DNA from: Zingiber officinale | Taxonomy: Eukaryota > Streptophyta > Magnoliopsida > Zingiberales > Zingiberaceae | Assembly: GCF_018446385.1 (NCBI RefSeq) | Contig: NC_055987.1 | Coordinates: forward strand, 36,947,702 to 37,011,701 | Length of the DNA stretch: 64,000 nucleotides | Direction: 5' to 3' | Part shown: piece after piece, positions 10,690 through 21,015 of the stretch | Layout: the number at the start of each line of letters is the position of its first letter | Numbering within the stretch: the first letter of the stretch is position 1 | Made by a program: the position numbers and the translations under genes | The notes under the pieces: generated by a model | What the model was told of the DNA's origin: nothing | Databases searched by the model: none | Seen by the model: only the letters and a program-made list of their open reading frames with translations

Positions 10690-12342
10690 CTTACAATTCA
10701 ACGTTCCCCACTTGCTGTAGGAGGACCTCCTCTACCTGTTCGAACTAAACTCCATCCGAGTGACGCTTTCCTGTTCCTTCGGTAAGGATTGATAACTTAG
10801 CCTTCCTGTTATTTCTAATTAAGGTATTTTTTTATTTATGCAGTCGACACCCTTTTCCTGGCGTTAGCTTTTGAGTCCCTACAATTAGAGGAAATCGAGT
10901 TAGATTGACAAGAGCAGCTTCTTTTAGCCGAATGGGAAAACCAACTGGATGATCCTTCTGGAGAAGCATCCAGTAGCTAAGTAGGCGATATAGTGAAGTA
11001 CCAGCTATAGAAGGGCTATCTTCCGATCTTCCAATAATACTAGAAGAAATTCTTCCCATTGAAGCAGAAGCACCAATGAAACCTAGACACAAGATGCACC
11101 GACTTGCCCCTACTACACAATTATCCCCTGAGCGGACATCTTGTCCTGCTGTGACTTCCCCCCAATCGACGCCAACTAGGGATAACACTCCAACCCCACC
11201 TTTCGAGTGGATGCCTTCAACCCTAGCTTTCGACAGCTTGGTTCAAGGAGGAGCAATCTTCATGATGAGAGGGTGTTATATCGTGCCTACTCCTCAATTA
11301 TCATCCCTTCTTCCAATCGCTTCGCTGGTCGATGCTTCCTCCAGCAAGCCGAAGGATTGTTACAAATTTTTAGCTATCTACGACGTACCCTCTAATCAAG
11401 TGGTAGCCTCTCCCTTGGATCCACTGGCAGTTTGTGTTGAATATTACAAAAGGGCCATTTAATAGAGGTCTGAGAGTTGTCCATGACCTGGTCAGAAGAT
11501 TACATGATAACGGAGATGACTGATGGGTTTACCCAAGACTTAACCATGGTAAGTTTAAGCTAGCCTACCTTCTCTTATCCTAAACACTTTTGATGATGAC
11601 TTTTCTATAGATTTGGGGAGTCAGGATGAGTATAACCTAAACCTTAGTAGACTTGGCCTGATAGAACATGGCATTGAAAAGGTGACTATTAGAATTGGAG
11701 TCATTGCCAGCTACCAGCCCGACCAGTCAACTGACCGAACTAGAAAGGAAAATCTAGGAGGCTCAGGAGCTGGGGAGGAATGAAGCGGTGAAGACCCAGG
11801 AATTGGAGACCACCCTGAAGACAAGCTTTGGTCCGAAATGGCCAGGTAGACCCAAGTGGTAGCTAACTTGGATGAACAAATTGATGAAACTCAGAGTCTT
11901 ACCGCCAAGTTAGAGGAGCTGAAAACCACCCATGCCTTGGAATTGGATGCCAAGGAAGCCGAGTTGATGGCCAAAGCCCTGCTGATGTCTAAGGAGCAGA
12001 AGAGCATGGACGGCCAAAGAACAGAGCTAGAGTCCTTGCGGGCAGAGTTGGAGACTGCGCAGTTTGAATTGACTGCCTCCAAATCTAAGTTGACAAGAAC
12101 CATATTTGAGTTAGTTGCCTCTTGGGCAGAGCTTAAAGCCTACTGGGTGGGGGAGGATGAGCGCTTTGAGACCAAGAAGCTGGCCTACCTTCAATACCGC
12201 GATTTCAACTTTTAGCTTGACACTTCCATCAACAAGATTTTTCTTTATGGAGCAGATGGAGCTAGTAAACAACTCTGGGAGGCCAACTATTTGGCGTCTA
12301 AACCCCTGCTCGCTTCTTGAATCATCAAAGGCTTCTAACTGA
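10690..12342 (+). pseudogene. Degenerate retroelement-like ORFs including a coiled-coil segment
   Basis: Two open segments (11076-11462 and 11856-12215) lie in one region with similar base composition. The second encodes a strongly heptad-like, Glu/Lys/Leu/Ala-rich coiled coil (LTAKLEELKTTHALELDAKE, ELESLRAELETAQFELTASK). It has no N-terminal start context and no catalytic domain. Long coiled-coil ORFs without known enzymatic function are common upstream of gag, or as extra ORFs, in large plant Ty3/gypsy (Tat-type) elements, and retroelement relics surround this one. I therefore infer retroelement origin. I do not recognise the family and cannot exclude a broken host coiled-coil gene. Confidence 0.35.
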
Positions 12343-13009
12343 GCTCACTCAGGTGCCATACCAAATTTTAAATGATGCAGCCTATATTTGAAATTTTCCT
12401 ACAATGAGAAAAAACTTCACGCATATAACTTAACTTTATTCAAACTTTACTTGTCCTATGACTTTAAGCTGCTATTTTATTAAGTGTGTATAAGTACTTT
12501 GCATGTCTAAGTGATGGGATGACCTAGTCTTATCTCGTTGTATAACGAGCAACTCATAAAACCAAGCACACTTGTAGGGGCTGCAGAACCTTAGAGCTCT
12601 GACTAGTTTTGAGGCTGATTGGGCGTACACCATGAGCCATACTCATGAGACACAAAAGTCAAAGTTCCAAAGGTCCGACCGGCCTTAAGGCCGATCGGCC
12701 TTAGATGCTCACCAAACTCCATAAATGAGAGAAGAAGGATCCTTATCAGTATACATGTTGGTGCATCAGATAATGATTTGCCTACCACATCCTTCATAAA
12801 GGCTATCTCTCTATTGTCGCCACATGTCTATCCACCTCCTTTCCACTGATGTGATAGCTAGGTCATAATTTTTTGTATGAAAAACCACGCCTCTCTCTCC
12901 TTATCCGATAGCTATAAAATCCATCCTGCCTTTTCACCTTCTCCATCCAACGGTCCTTCTTGAAGAGACATGCGGGGTTTCACTTTATAAAGCCCTAGCG
13001 ACTTCCTCA
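12343..13009. repeat. Probable LTR remnant with a palindromic GGCC/CGATCGG motif
   Basis: No gene is visible. At about 12668-12705 there are close self-complementary motifs (CCGACCGGCCTTAAGGCC and CGATCGGCCTT). A TATAAAA-like box (GCTATAAAATCC, about 12910) is followed by a pyrimidine-rich leader. The layout resembles the U3/R part of an LTR. Confidence 0.4.
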
Positions 13010-13730
13010 TGTCGGTCCGCATAGGGTCAACTAGAGGGGGATGAATAGTCTTGAAAATAGAGTTATAAAAATCTCTTTCTTTTCAAACTAGCAAGGATAA
13101 ATAATTAAACAACTATAAATAAATTAATCAATAACATAAAAAAGAGGTAGGATTTATTTGGTTACAATGTAAGTGGTTGTTAATCCAAGACAAATAAAAG
13201 CTCTTTAAGAATATACTTTGTTGAAGGCAGAGAAGTTTCTTACAATCATTGACAACTCTGTAAGGAGTATAAAAATTGATGACAAGTTGTTGTGCTTAAC
13301 TCCTAGCCCCAGGATGCTATTTATAGCATTCTAGATAGCTGTTGCCGTTGGTTTCCATGGGTTGGAGGCACCTCCAATGACATCCAGGGTACCTTCAGTG
13401 GATAACAACGGTTTCCACAAAAAGGTGCCTTCCACAAAAAGGTGCGAGGGCACCTCCAACATTATTGGAGGCACCTTCCACTGGGCTGCTCGACTAGTTA
13501 ACCTTCAAAACTGGTTAACTCTTTGTCGCTCTTCTTTGGGTGATGCTCATGCCTTCCGGAGTTGAGCTCACCTGAACCCAACTCTGACTTTCTTTTCGAG
13601 CAGTCTTCCTCCATGACTTCTCATCCCTTGAATGTCGCACATATCCTTCTTGTCCATCGGTGTACTCTTTCGCAGCACTTCGTCCCTTACATACACCGAG
13701 CATGTCGACTCGCTTCCTATTGTTAGAGTG
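13010..13730 (-). mobile_element. LTR A, left part (SIRE-like family), interrupted at 13730
   Basis: It reads like the SIRE-type LTRs elsewhere in the window: GAGGGGGATGAATAG near the edge, GGTTACAATGTAAGTGGTTG, TTAATCCAAGACAAAT, then an array of GGAGGCACCTCC-like palindromes (13362-13480), then TCGGTGTACTCTTTCGCAG. The last part aligns with 29465-29500 of LTR 2. Its continuation is found at 28452-28595, so a 14.7-kb insertion splits it. Confidence 0.65.
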
Positions 13731-14411
13731 TATACTAAAAACCTAACTTTTGTAAACATTTATTTTTGAAATAAAAGAATCACATTGGTCAAATATCTAC
13801 ATTTTATTTGTTAAGTGTAGTGTTCAATTAATATATAGATAACATGGTGTGTGGTGTCACTCACAGAAGATCATGTTATCAGTTCTTTATAAATTATAAA
13901 CAGTTGCTCACAACTAAGATGGAAAGGAACAAACCATTGATATAGTCGTAGTATAATTAGGTATTAGTTTATCTTGAGTAATAAATTACACTAGTACACT
14001 CTAAGTGTATTGAGAAGGACCATTTTAGGTAAGTTCTTTTTATAATGACTTAATAAAAGAATTGTACCTTAGTTATTATGAAAGTGTGTGCTCTTAATCC
14101 TAATATAATAACAAGCACATATATTTAGTATTTATTTCTTTAACTTATCAAAGGGTGAGATTTAGTTCGATAAATCAATAGGCCCGATAAGTTGGGAAAT
14201 GATATTACTTATAGTGTGTGTTGTTGATTGTAGAAGGAATCTGTGTCCTAGTTATCTAGGTTGAGAATGTCCCCAAGAGGAGCTCATAAGGATTGTCATG
14301 TTAAATCCTGCAAATGGACTTAGTCTAACATGACAATGAAGTTGAGTGGTACTACTTTTGGAGCTAGATATTAATTAAGTGAAGTTGTTAGTGACTTACT
14401 TAATTAGTGGA
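13731..14411 (+). mobile_element. LTR B, left part (TGTTAGAGTG family), interrupted by the Tat element
   Basis: It begins TGTTAGAGTGTATACT and is the reverse-complement counterpart of the right end of the copia 5' LTR at 24181-26557 (which ends AGTATACACTCTAACA). It stops at AATTAGTGGA, where the Tat element begins. The rest is at 26702-28451. Together the pieces total about 2.4 kb, the same length as the intact LTR at 24181-26557. No internal copia region adjoins either end, so this is best read as a solo LTR. Confidence 0.8.
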
Positions 14412-15238
14412 TGATCCGGTGATAAGGACGGGAGACCCTCGTTGCGGAAAGTCAACGACACGTGGAGGTCAAAGGTCAAGAGATGCAACCCTGAGACCCG
14501 ACCGACCGGACTTAGAGGGCCGACCGGCATCAACCGACCGTAATGAGATGGCCGACCGGCGGGAATCCCCCGAGCCAAATGAAAGACAACCCGACTAGGG
14601 GTCGGGTTTCCGATGCTCAAGGTAGAAAGGTTTCAGGGCCGAGCGGGATGTCCGTTCGGCCGGGGTATAAGGCAACAAAGAGTTAGGAGCAATCTCATCC
14701 GAGTATACGATCGAGGCAGAGTGATATGCCTGCCGAGCGGCTGAACCGCTCGGCCCTGAACAGACAAGAAGCGCAAGAGGACAAAGGAGATAGGGGATAA
14801 CATCATCCTCGAGACGTCTGCCGCCGACAAACAGCAGAGTTGGCGGCCGAGTCGTACACAGGATCATACGGTGGAAGCTTCCATCGTCACATCCGGGATA
14901 TGCTCGGACGATTGCGGAATGGCGCCAGAGGTACTTTTCTGACAGGGGCTCGTTAAGGTATGTTTGGGGAAGCGTGCACGCATAGAGAAGCGTGCCCACG
15001 CCTCCCCGGGGTCTTATATAAGGACCCCAAACGTCGACAAAGGTATGCGCAAATTTTTACTGTAGCCACATTACGCTGCCTCTCTCGTTGCTTGATTTGA
15101 GCGTCGGAGGGCCGTCACCAGGAAACCCCTCCCGGCTCGGCTTCTTTGCAGGTTCGCCAGAAATCTATGCCACCAGTCGGAGACAGCGGAGCGTGCCAGG
15201 TCCCCAGCGTCTGTCAACTCAGCGCTCGGACAGGATCA
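14412..15238 (+). repeat. 5' LTR of the Tat element
   Basis: 827 bp, starting TGATCCGG and ending CGGACAGGATCA. Its final portion is repeated at 26558-26701. It contains many CCGACCGG and CCGAGCGG motifs, a GAGCGGCTGAACCGCTC hairpin at about 14737, and a TATA box inside a palindrome at 15008-15028. Confidence 0.85.
15008..15028 (+). promoter_or_regulatory. TATA box of the Tat LTR inside a 21-bp palindrome
   Basis: TTATATAA (15014-15021) is flanked by GGGGTC and GGACCCC arms, so the whole block is almost perfectly self-complementary. It sits about 220 bp before the LTR 3' end, a plausible core-promoter position for U3/R. Confidence 0.6.
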
Positions 15239-15239
15239 A

Positions 15240-15258
15240 ATTGGCGCCGTCTGTGGGA
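15240..15258 (+). other. Primer binding site of the Tat element
   Basis: ATTGGCGCCGTCTGTGGGA follows the 5' LTR after one or two bases. This is the usual PBS form of plant Tat/Athila-type gypsy elements. Confidence 0.7.
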
Positions 15259-15367
15259 ACGCACCTATATTTGAGCCTAGAAGATGGAAGAAGCTGGACG
15301 TCAACTTTTGGTAACGCTATCTCCCAAGGAGCTCGAAGCACTCGTCTAAGCGCGAGCAGCAAAAATC

Positions 15368-16261
15368 ATGGAGCAGCAGCAGAAAGCTCAGGCCGAGCGG
15401 GCAGCGCAGCAGGCGACATCAGCCTCGGGGGGCCGAGCGCCACCCGAAGACAGGCAGGAGCAGCTCTTAATATGGGGGCAGAATAAGGGACCGACCGGCA
15501 CCCAGATGGGGGCGCCGCCCGCCCCGATACCTTTTCATCGGGCTTTGTTCCAGACGCCCTCGGAGGTAGCGCAAGCTAATCAAGACAAGGGATCTTCATC
15601 GGACGAAGCACCCGTCCAAGACGTCAGAAAAGGAAAAGCGCCCCGAACGGACGCGTCACCCGAGCGGATCAACTGGCAGTTTTCAGATGCCATCCTGCGT
15701 GATCCACTGCCGAAGCATTATGCGCCCCCTGCGATTGGGGAATACAATGGAACAACCGACCCAGACGACCATCTGGGTAAGTTCGACAGCACTGCCACTC
15801 TGCATCAATACACAGATGGTGTGAAATGCCGAGTGTTCCTCACCACGCTTTCGGGATCGGCACATCGGTGGTTTCGGAGACTGCCGGACGGATCTATTAC
15901 AAGTTTCAGGGAATTCCGAACGGCGTTCCTCCATCATTTTGCAAGCAGCAGACACTACCAGAAGACAAGCGTCAACCTGTTTGCCATCAAGCAAGGCGCG
16001 AGGGAGCCGCTCCGAGCGTACATTCAGGGCTTCAACCAGGTGGCCATAGACATTCCAACGGTCACCTCGGAAACAATGATGAACGCGTTCACGCAAGGGC
16101 TCGTGGATGGTGACTTCTTCCGCTTGCTCATCCGGAAGCCGCCTCGGGACTACAACCACATGCTACACAAGGCCAACGAATACATCAATGTGGAGGAAGC
16201 CCAGGCGGCAAGAAGGAAAGAAGCCCTGAGTGACCAACCAGCTTTCGCCGAGCGGAAGTAG
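15368..16261 (+). pseudogene. Tat gag (retrotransposon capsid)
   Basis: A 297-codon open frame encodes the plant retrotransposon gag domain. Visible elements are PLPKHYAPPAIGEYNGTTDP, DDHLGKFDSTATLHQYTDG, CRVFLTTLSGSAHRWF, FREFRTAFLHHFASSR and ESLRAYIQGFNQ-like text at GAREPLRAYIQGFNQ. It would assemble into cytoplasmic virus-like particles around element RNA. The frame stops at 16259-16261, while related sequence (the proline- and arginine-rich stretch to about 16750) continues in other frames, so gag-pol continuity is lost. It lies about 110 bp after the PBS, in the expected place. It is part of a dead element, though this segment is nearly intact. Confidence 0.8.
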
Positions 16262-16779
16262 CCCGTCAGTCACCAGCCACCCAGAGGACAAAGAGCCGAA
16301 GCCGCCCGTCCTCATCAGCACACTTTGTCGCACGCCGTCCAGCAAGTCGCGGCTGATCGGCCCAAGCCCAAGGGGAAGGTATGGACCCCGATGTTTTGTT
16401 CACTCCATCAGTCGGCTACTCACAACACCCGCAACTGTCGGAGCCTCCCCCCCATCGCTCATCCTGCGCCGAGGAGCTACCGCCGCCAATCGCCTTCACC
16501 AGACCGGCGACATCGACAACGGAGCCCCGTTCAAAGGATAGAAAGGAGATCCTCCGAGCGGCAGCATCGTCAGCAGCACGGAGCCCACCATCGGGCGTCG
16601 CATGAACGACCTCGACCATCTGCTCGGGAGGAGGAGAATAAGGGCAACACATCTCGGGGCGAGATCAACATCATTGCCGAAGGCCCGACCGGAGGAGATT
16701 CCAATAGAGCCAGGATGGCACACGCAAGGCAGCTGAGGATACATGCAGTCGGCTGCAGCTAGGAGAGGGACCTCGAAGG

Positions 16780-18343
16780 AGTCGAAGTCCCACACGATGA
16801 CGCCCTGATCATTCGAGCGGTAATAGCTAACTATACTATTCACCATATTTTCATTGACACAGGCAGCTCGGTCAACATAATATTCAAGAAGGCCTTCGAC
16901 CAGCTGCAAATAGACCGAGCTGAACTCCTGCCAATGACGATCCCCCTCTACGGGTTCACTGGGAACGAAGTCTTGCCGGTCGGCCAGGTCCGGCTAGCTA
17001 TCTCGTTGGGCGAGGAGCCGCTCAGAAGGACAAGGACCACCACCTTCATCGTGGTCTATGCTCCTTCGGCGTACAATGTTATCTTGGGACGACCGGCTCT
17101 CAATGAGTTCCGGGCGATCGTCTCTACCTTCTTCCAGAAGATCAAGTTCTCGGTGGAAGATCAAGTAGGGGAAATGCGAGGAGATCAACTGGCCGCTCGA
17201 AGATTCTATGTGGAGATGGTCCGAGCCGAGGCCAAGTCCGCTCGGAAAGTACCGCAGTTCGAGGTAAATACTATAACCGAGAAACCACCTTCTTTGGTTT
17301 ATGAAGAAAAGGAGGAGGTGCAGATTGATTCTTCCCAACTGGAGGCCACCACTTTTATAGCATCCGACCTGGAGGCGAGGCAGAAGGAAAAGCTGATCAA
17401 ATGCCTACAGCGAAACTGTGACGTCTTCGCTTGGTCGACCCATGAGCTGCCAGGGGTCTCACCGAGCGTAGCGCAGCACGAGCTTCACGTCCGGCCGGAC
17501 CGTCGGCCAGTGAAGCAAAGGAAGAGGGACTTTAGCGTTGAGAAAAATGTAATCATCTGGGCGGAGGTAGAGAAGCTTCTGGAGGCCGGCCACATAAGGG
17601 AAGTGCAATTCCCGAGTTGGCTCGCAAATGTGATTCTGGTCTCCAAGCCGGGCAACAAGTGGAGAGTCTGCATCGACTTCCGGGACTTGAACAAGGCATG
17701 CCCGAAGGACTTCTACCCCCTACCCCGGATCGATCAACTGGTGGACTCCACGGCCGGGTGCGAGCTGATATGCATGCTGGATGCATACCAAGACTACCAC
17801 CAAGTGCCGCTCGCCCGAGAAGACCAGGAGAAGGTCAGCTTCGTCACGGCGGACGTCACCTACTGCTACAATGTAATGCCGTTCTGGCTAAAGAATGCAG
17901 GAGCCACCTACCAGCGTCTGATGAACAAGGTCTTCAGGGAGCAGATCGGACGCAACTTGGAAGTGTACGTGGACGACATACTTATCAAGTCCTTCCGGGC
18001 GGCCGATCTCTATGCGGATATGGAGGAGACCTTCCAAACATTAAGAAGATATGACGTCAAACTTAACCCTCAGAAGTGCCTGTTCAGAGCAAAAGGCGGG
18101 CGCTTCCTGGGTTACATTGTGACCGAGCGGGGCATAGAGGCGAACCCCAGCAAGATAAAGGCATTACAAGACATGCCGCCTCCCAGAAATCTCCGAGAGG
18201 TACAACGTCTCACCGGTCGGATAACGGCGCTGTCAAGGTTTATCTCTAAGACCGCCGATCGGAGCCTGCTATTCTTTAAGATTTTCGTAAAGCCACCAAG
18301 TTTCAATGGGACGAGGAGTGCGATCGGGCATTCGAGGAACTGA
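16780..18343 (+). pseudogene. Tat protease and reverse transcriptase
   Basis: An aspartic protease motif (IFIDTGSSVNII) is readable at 16848-16885, followed by GFTGNEVLPVGQVRLAISLG and NVILGRPALNEF. The reverse transcriptase follows with KWRVCIDFRDLNKACPKD, YPLPRIDQLVDSTAG, MLDAYQDYHQVPLA, the NAGATYQRLMNKVF block and the catalytic YVDDILIKS (about 17966). The longest single frame is 16934-18343. It ends by a frame change near 18290, because homologous text (FQWDEECDRAFEELK) continues in another frame. In a live element this polyprotein would be cleaved by the protease, and the RT would copy element RNA in the particle. Here it is broken. Confidence 0.85.
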
Positions 18344-19936
18344 AGACTTACCTGAATTCCTTACCCATGTTGGCAAAATCGGCCGTAGGTGAGCCACTCC
18401 ACATTTATTTATCTTCAACTGAGCATGCTGTGGGCTCAGCATTAGTAAGGCCGAGCGGCGAAGAACAACCAGTGTACTTTTTAAGCCATATCTTAAAGGA
18501 TGCTGAGTCTCGTTACACCGGTCTTGAGAAGTAGGCTTTCGCCTTGGTCCTTACCGCTCGGAGGTTGCGCCCTTACTTTTTGGCGCACACCATTATTGTG
18601 ATGATGAATAGCCCGCTGGCAAGGGTACTCCTGAACCCTGAAGCATCCGGACGACTCATCAAGTGAACGACGGAGCTAAGCGAATTTGACATCCAATACC
18701 AACCCTGCTCGGCGATCAAAGCACAGTCCTTGGCAGATTTCGTGACCAAGGTACAAAAGCCCGAGCCCGAAGCTACATGGAAAATATATGTGGACGGATC
18801 GTCCACTCGGCTCGGAAGCGGAATTGGGATCCTGCTACTTTCACCTCAGGGAGAGCGGATGCATTTGTCCGTCCGGCTGGACTATCGGGCAACAAATAAT
18901 GAGGCAGAGTACGAAGCCCTCATAGCCGGATTGCAGGCCGCTCGGCATGTTGGAGCCAGCCAGGTGGTGATTCACTCAGATTCCCAACTAGTCGCTCAAC
19001 AACTCGTGGGGGCCTTTGAGATAAACAATGCAAGACTCAGGTTGTACGCGGACGCCTTTGAAAAACTCAAGACTAGATTCACCGAGGTGGTGGTCCAGAA
19101 GATACCCCGAGCGGAGAACCAGGCGGCAGATGAATTAGCCAAGCTCGCAAGCTTGATATCGCCGGTCGTCATCCAGCAACCAATCGAGCAAGTATCCTTG
19201 GTAGCGCACATAGACCGGATGGAAGGCCTCACATTCCTGAGCGATTGGAGAACAACCATCATGGAGTTTCTACGCTCAGGGGCCACGTCATCCGATCGGG
19301 ACGAAGCTCAGCTACTAAGGAGGAGAGCCGGCCGGTTCACGCTCATCGGAGATCAACTTTACAAAAAGGCGTTCTCCCGACCTTTGCTGAAGTGTGTCAG
19401 TTTGGAAGACGCCGAGTACATTCTCCAGGAGGTACACCAAGGATCTTGCGGAGGTCATCCGAGCGGTCGGTCTTTGGCTAGGAAGATCCTGCTGGCCGGA
19501 TACTTCTGGCCAACGCTACACGAGGATGTCGCTCGAACCGTCGCAACGTGTCTTTCCTGTCAGAAGTACCACAATTGTTCTCATAGGCCGACGGAAGAAA
19601 TGAAAGCGTCCACAGTTTCCTGCCCGTTCGACCAGTGGGGCATGGACATCATAGGACCCTTCCCTATGGCGACCGGACAACGGAAGTTTCTATTGGTGGC
19701 AATAGATTACTTCTCCAAGTGGGTGGAGGCCGAGCCATTGGCCAAGATAACCGAGCAGGTGGTCAAGAAATTCATCTGGCAACACATCATCTGTCGGTTC
19801 GGCATCCCGCGTCGGCTCGTGTCGGACAACGGGTGACAGTTTGTCGGAAAGCAGCTCGAGGAATGGTGCAAGGGATATGGCATTGAGCAACACTTCACGT
19901 CTGTGGCATATCCCCAAAGCAATGGTCGAGCAACAC
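18344..19936 (+). pseudogene. Tat RNase H, second RNase H and truncated integrase
   Basis: After the frame change, the RT-linked RNase H continues (PLHIYLSSTEHAVGSALV, QPVYFLSHILKDAESRY) with in-frame stops at about 18532 and 18664. The open frame 18730-19836 then encodes an archaeal-type RNase H (WKIYVDGSSTRLGSGIGI, NNEAEYEALIAGL, SDSQLVAQQL), characteristic of the Tat clade. The integrase follows, with an HHCC-like zinc region (GSCGGHPSGRSLARKIL, CLSCQKYHN) and the start of the catalytic core (FDQWGMDIIGPFP, FGIPRRLVSDNG). A TGA at 19834-19836 interrupts it. Homology continues to AYPQSNGRA (about 19930), where the sequence switches to copia on the other strand. Confidence 0.85.
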
Positions 19937-20772
19937 AACATTCTTTTCTTACGATCCCTTATAACTTTGATCCCAAGAATGTGTGCACATTCTCCTAAGT
20001 CCTTCATATCAAATTGTTTGGACAATCATACCCTTACGTCCGATAATACCTTGACATTGTTGCCAATTAACAAAATATCATCTACGTATAGTATAAGAAA
20101 TACCATCACGTTTCCGTTACACTTCTTGTATACACAAGACTCATCTGGACACTAAATAAATCCATATGACTGGCTTACTTCATTAAACCGGATGTTCCAA
20201 GACCTTGAAGCTTGCTTTAGTCCATAAATGGACCGATTGAGCTTGCACACTAGATGCTCTTTGCCTTTTTCAATAAACCCTTCTAGTTGCTTCATATGGA
20301 TGTTCTCTTCAAGACTTCCATTAAGGAAAGCTGTCTTGACATCCATTTGCCAAATCTCATAATCCATATGAGCAGCAATGGATAAAAGTATCCGGATAGA
20401 CTTAAGCATGGCTACCGGTGAAAAGGTCTCCTCATAGTCGATTCCCTCTTTCTGAGTGTACCCTTTCGCAATAAGCCTAGCTTTGAAGGTTTCTACCTTC
20501 CCGTCTTTCCCTCTTTTCCTTTTGTAGATCCACTTGCATCCAACGTCTTTTACACCATCAGGTGGTTCTACAAGCTCCCAGACCTTATTAGAGTACATAG
20601 ACTCTATTTCATAATTCATTGCCTTTTGCCAAGATGCTGCATCTATATCTTGGAGTGCTTCGTCATATGTTTGGGGATCAGGTTCATGTTTACCCGGGAT
20701 CAAGTCCGAAGACTCTCCCAAAAACATGAATCTTTCAGGCTGCCTTACAACCCTCCCACTACAACGAGGCAC
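19932..20772 (-). pseudogene. Copia reverse transcriptase, truncated
   Basis: The frame 20772-20152 covers the linker and the RT N-terminal half: ASWQKAMNYEIESMYSNKVW, GCKWIYKRKRGKDG, FKARLIAKGYTQKEGIDYEE, ETFSPVAMLKSIRILL and MDVKTAFLNG. After a stop at 20152 the homology continues (DESCVYKK, then the catalytic YVDDI at about 20075, then DMKDLGECAHILGIKVIRDR). It ends at about 19932, where Tat integrase sequence on the opposite strand begins. RNase H is missing. This enzyme would normally reverse-transcribe element RNA inside the particle. Confidence 0.85.
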
Positions 20773-21015
20773 TGTCTGTGGTTATGTATCATGTGTGACA
20801 CGTGTTGCAGTCTCTTGTGGTACTTCATCTTGTACTGTTGGTACTAAAGTAGACGTATCCTCTCTAAGTTCTTCTAAAATAACTTTGCTACTGGGCTTGT
20901 GATCCATTATATAGTCTTCTTCTAAAAACTGGGCATTGGTGCTAACAATGACCTTCTGGTCTTTAGGACTATAAAATAAACCATCTTTCGTTCCTTTGGG
21001 AAACCCCACAAACAA

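Noticed and set aside
15683-16159. 158-codon ORF antisense to Tat gag
   Set aside because: Shadow of the gag frame, which has clear family motifs on the plus strand.
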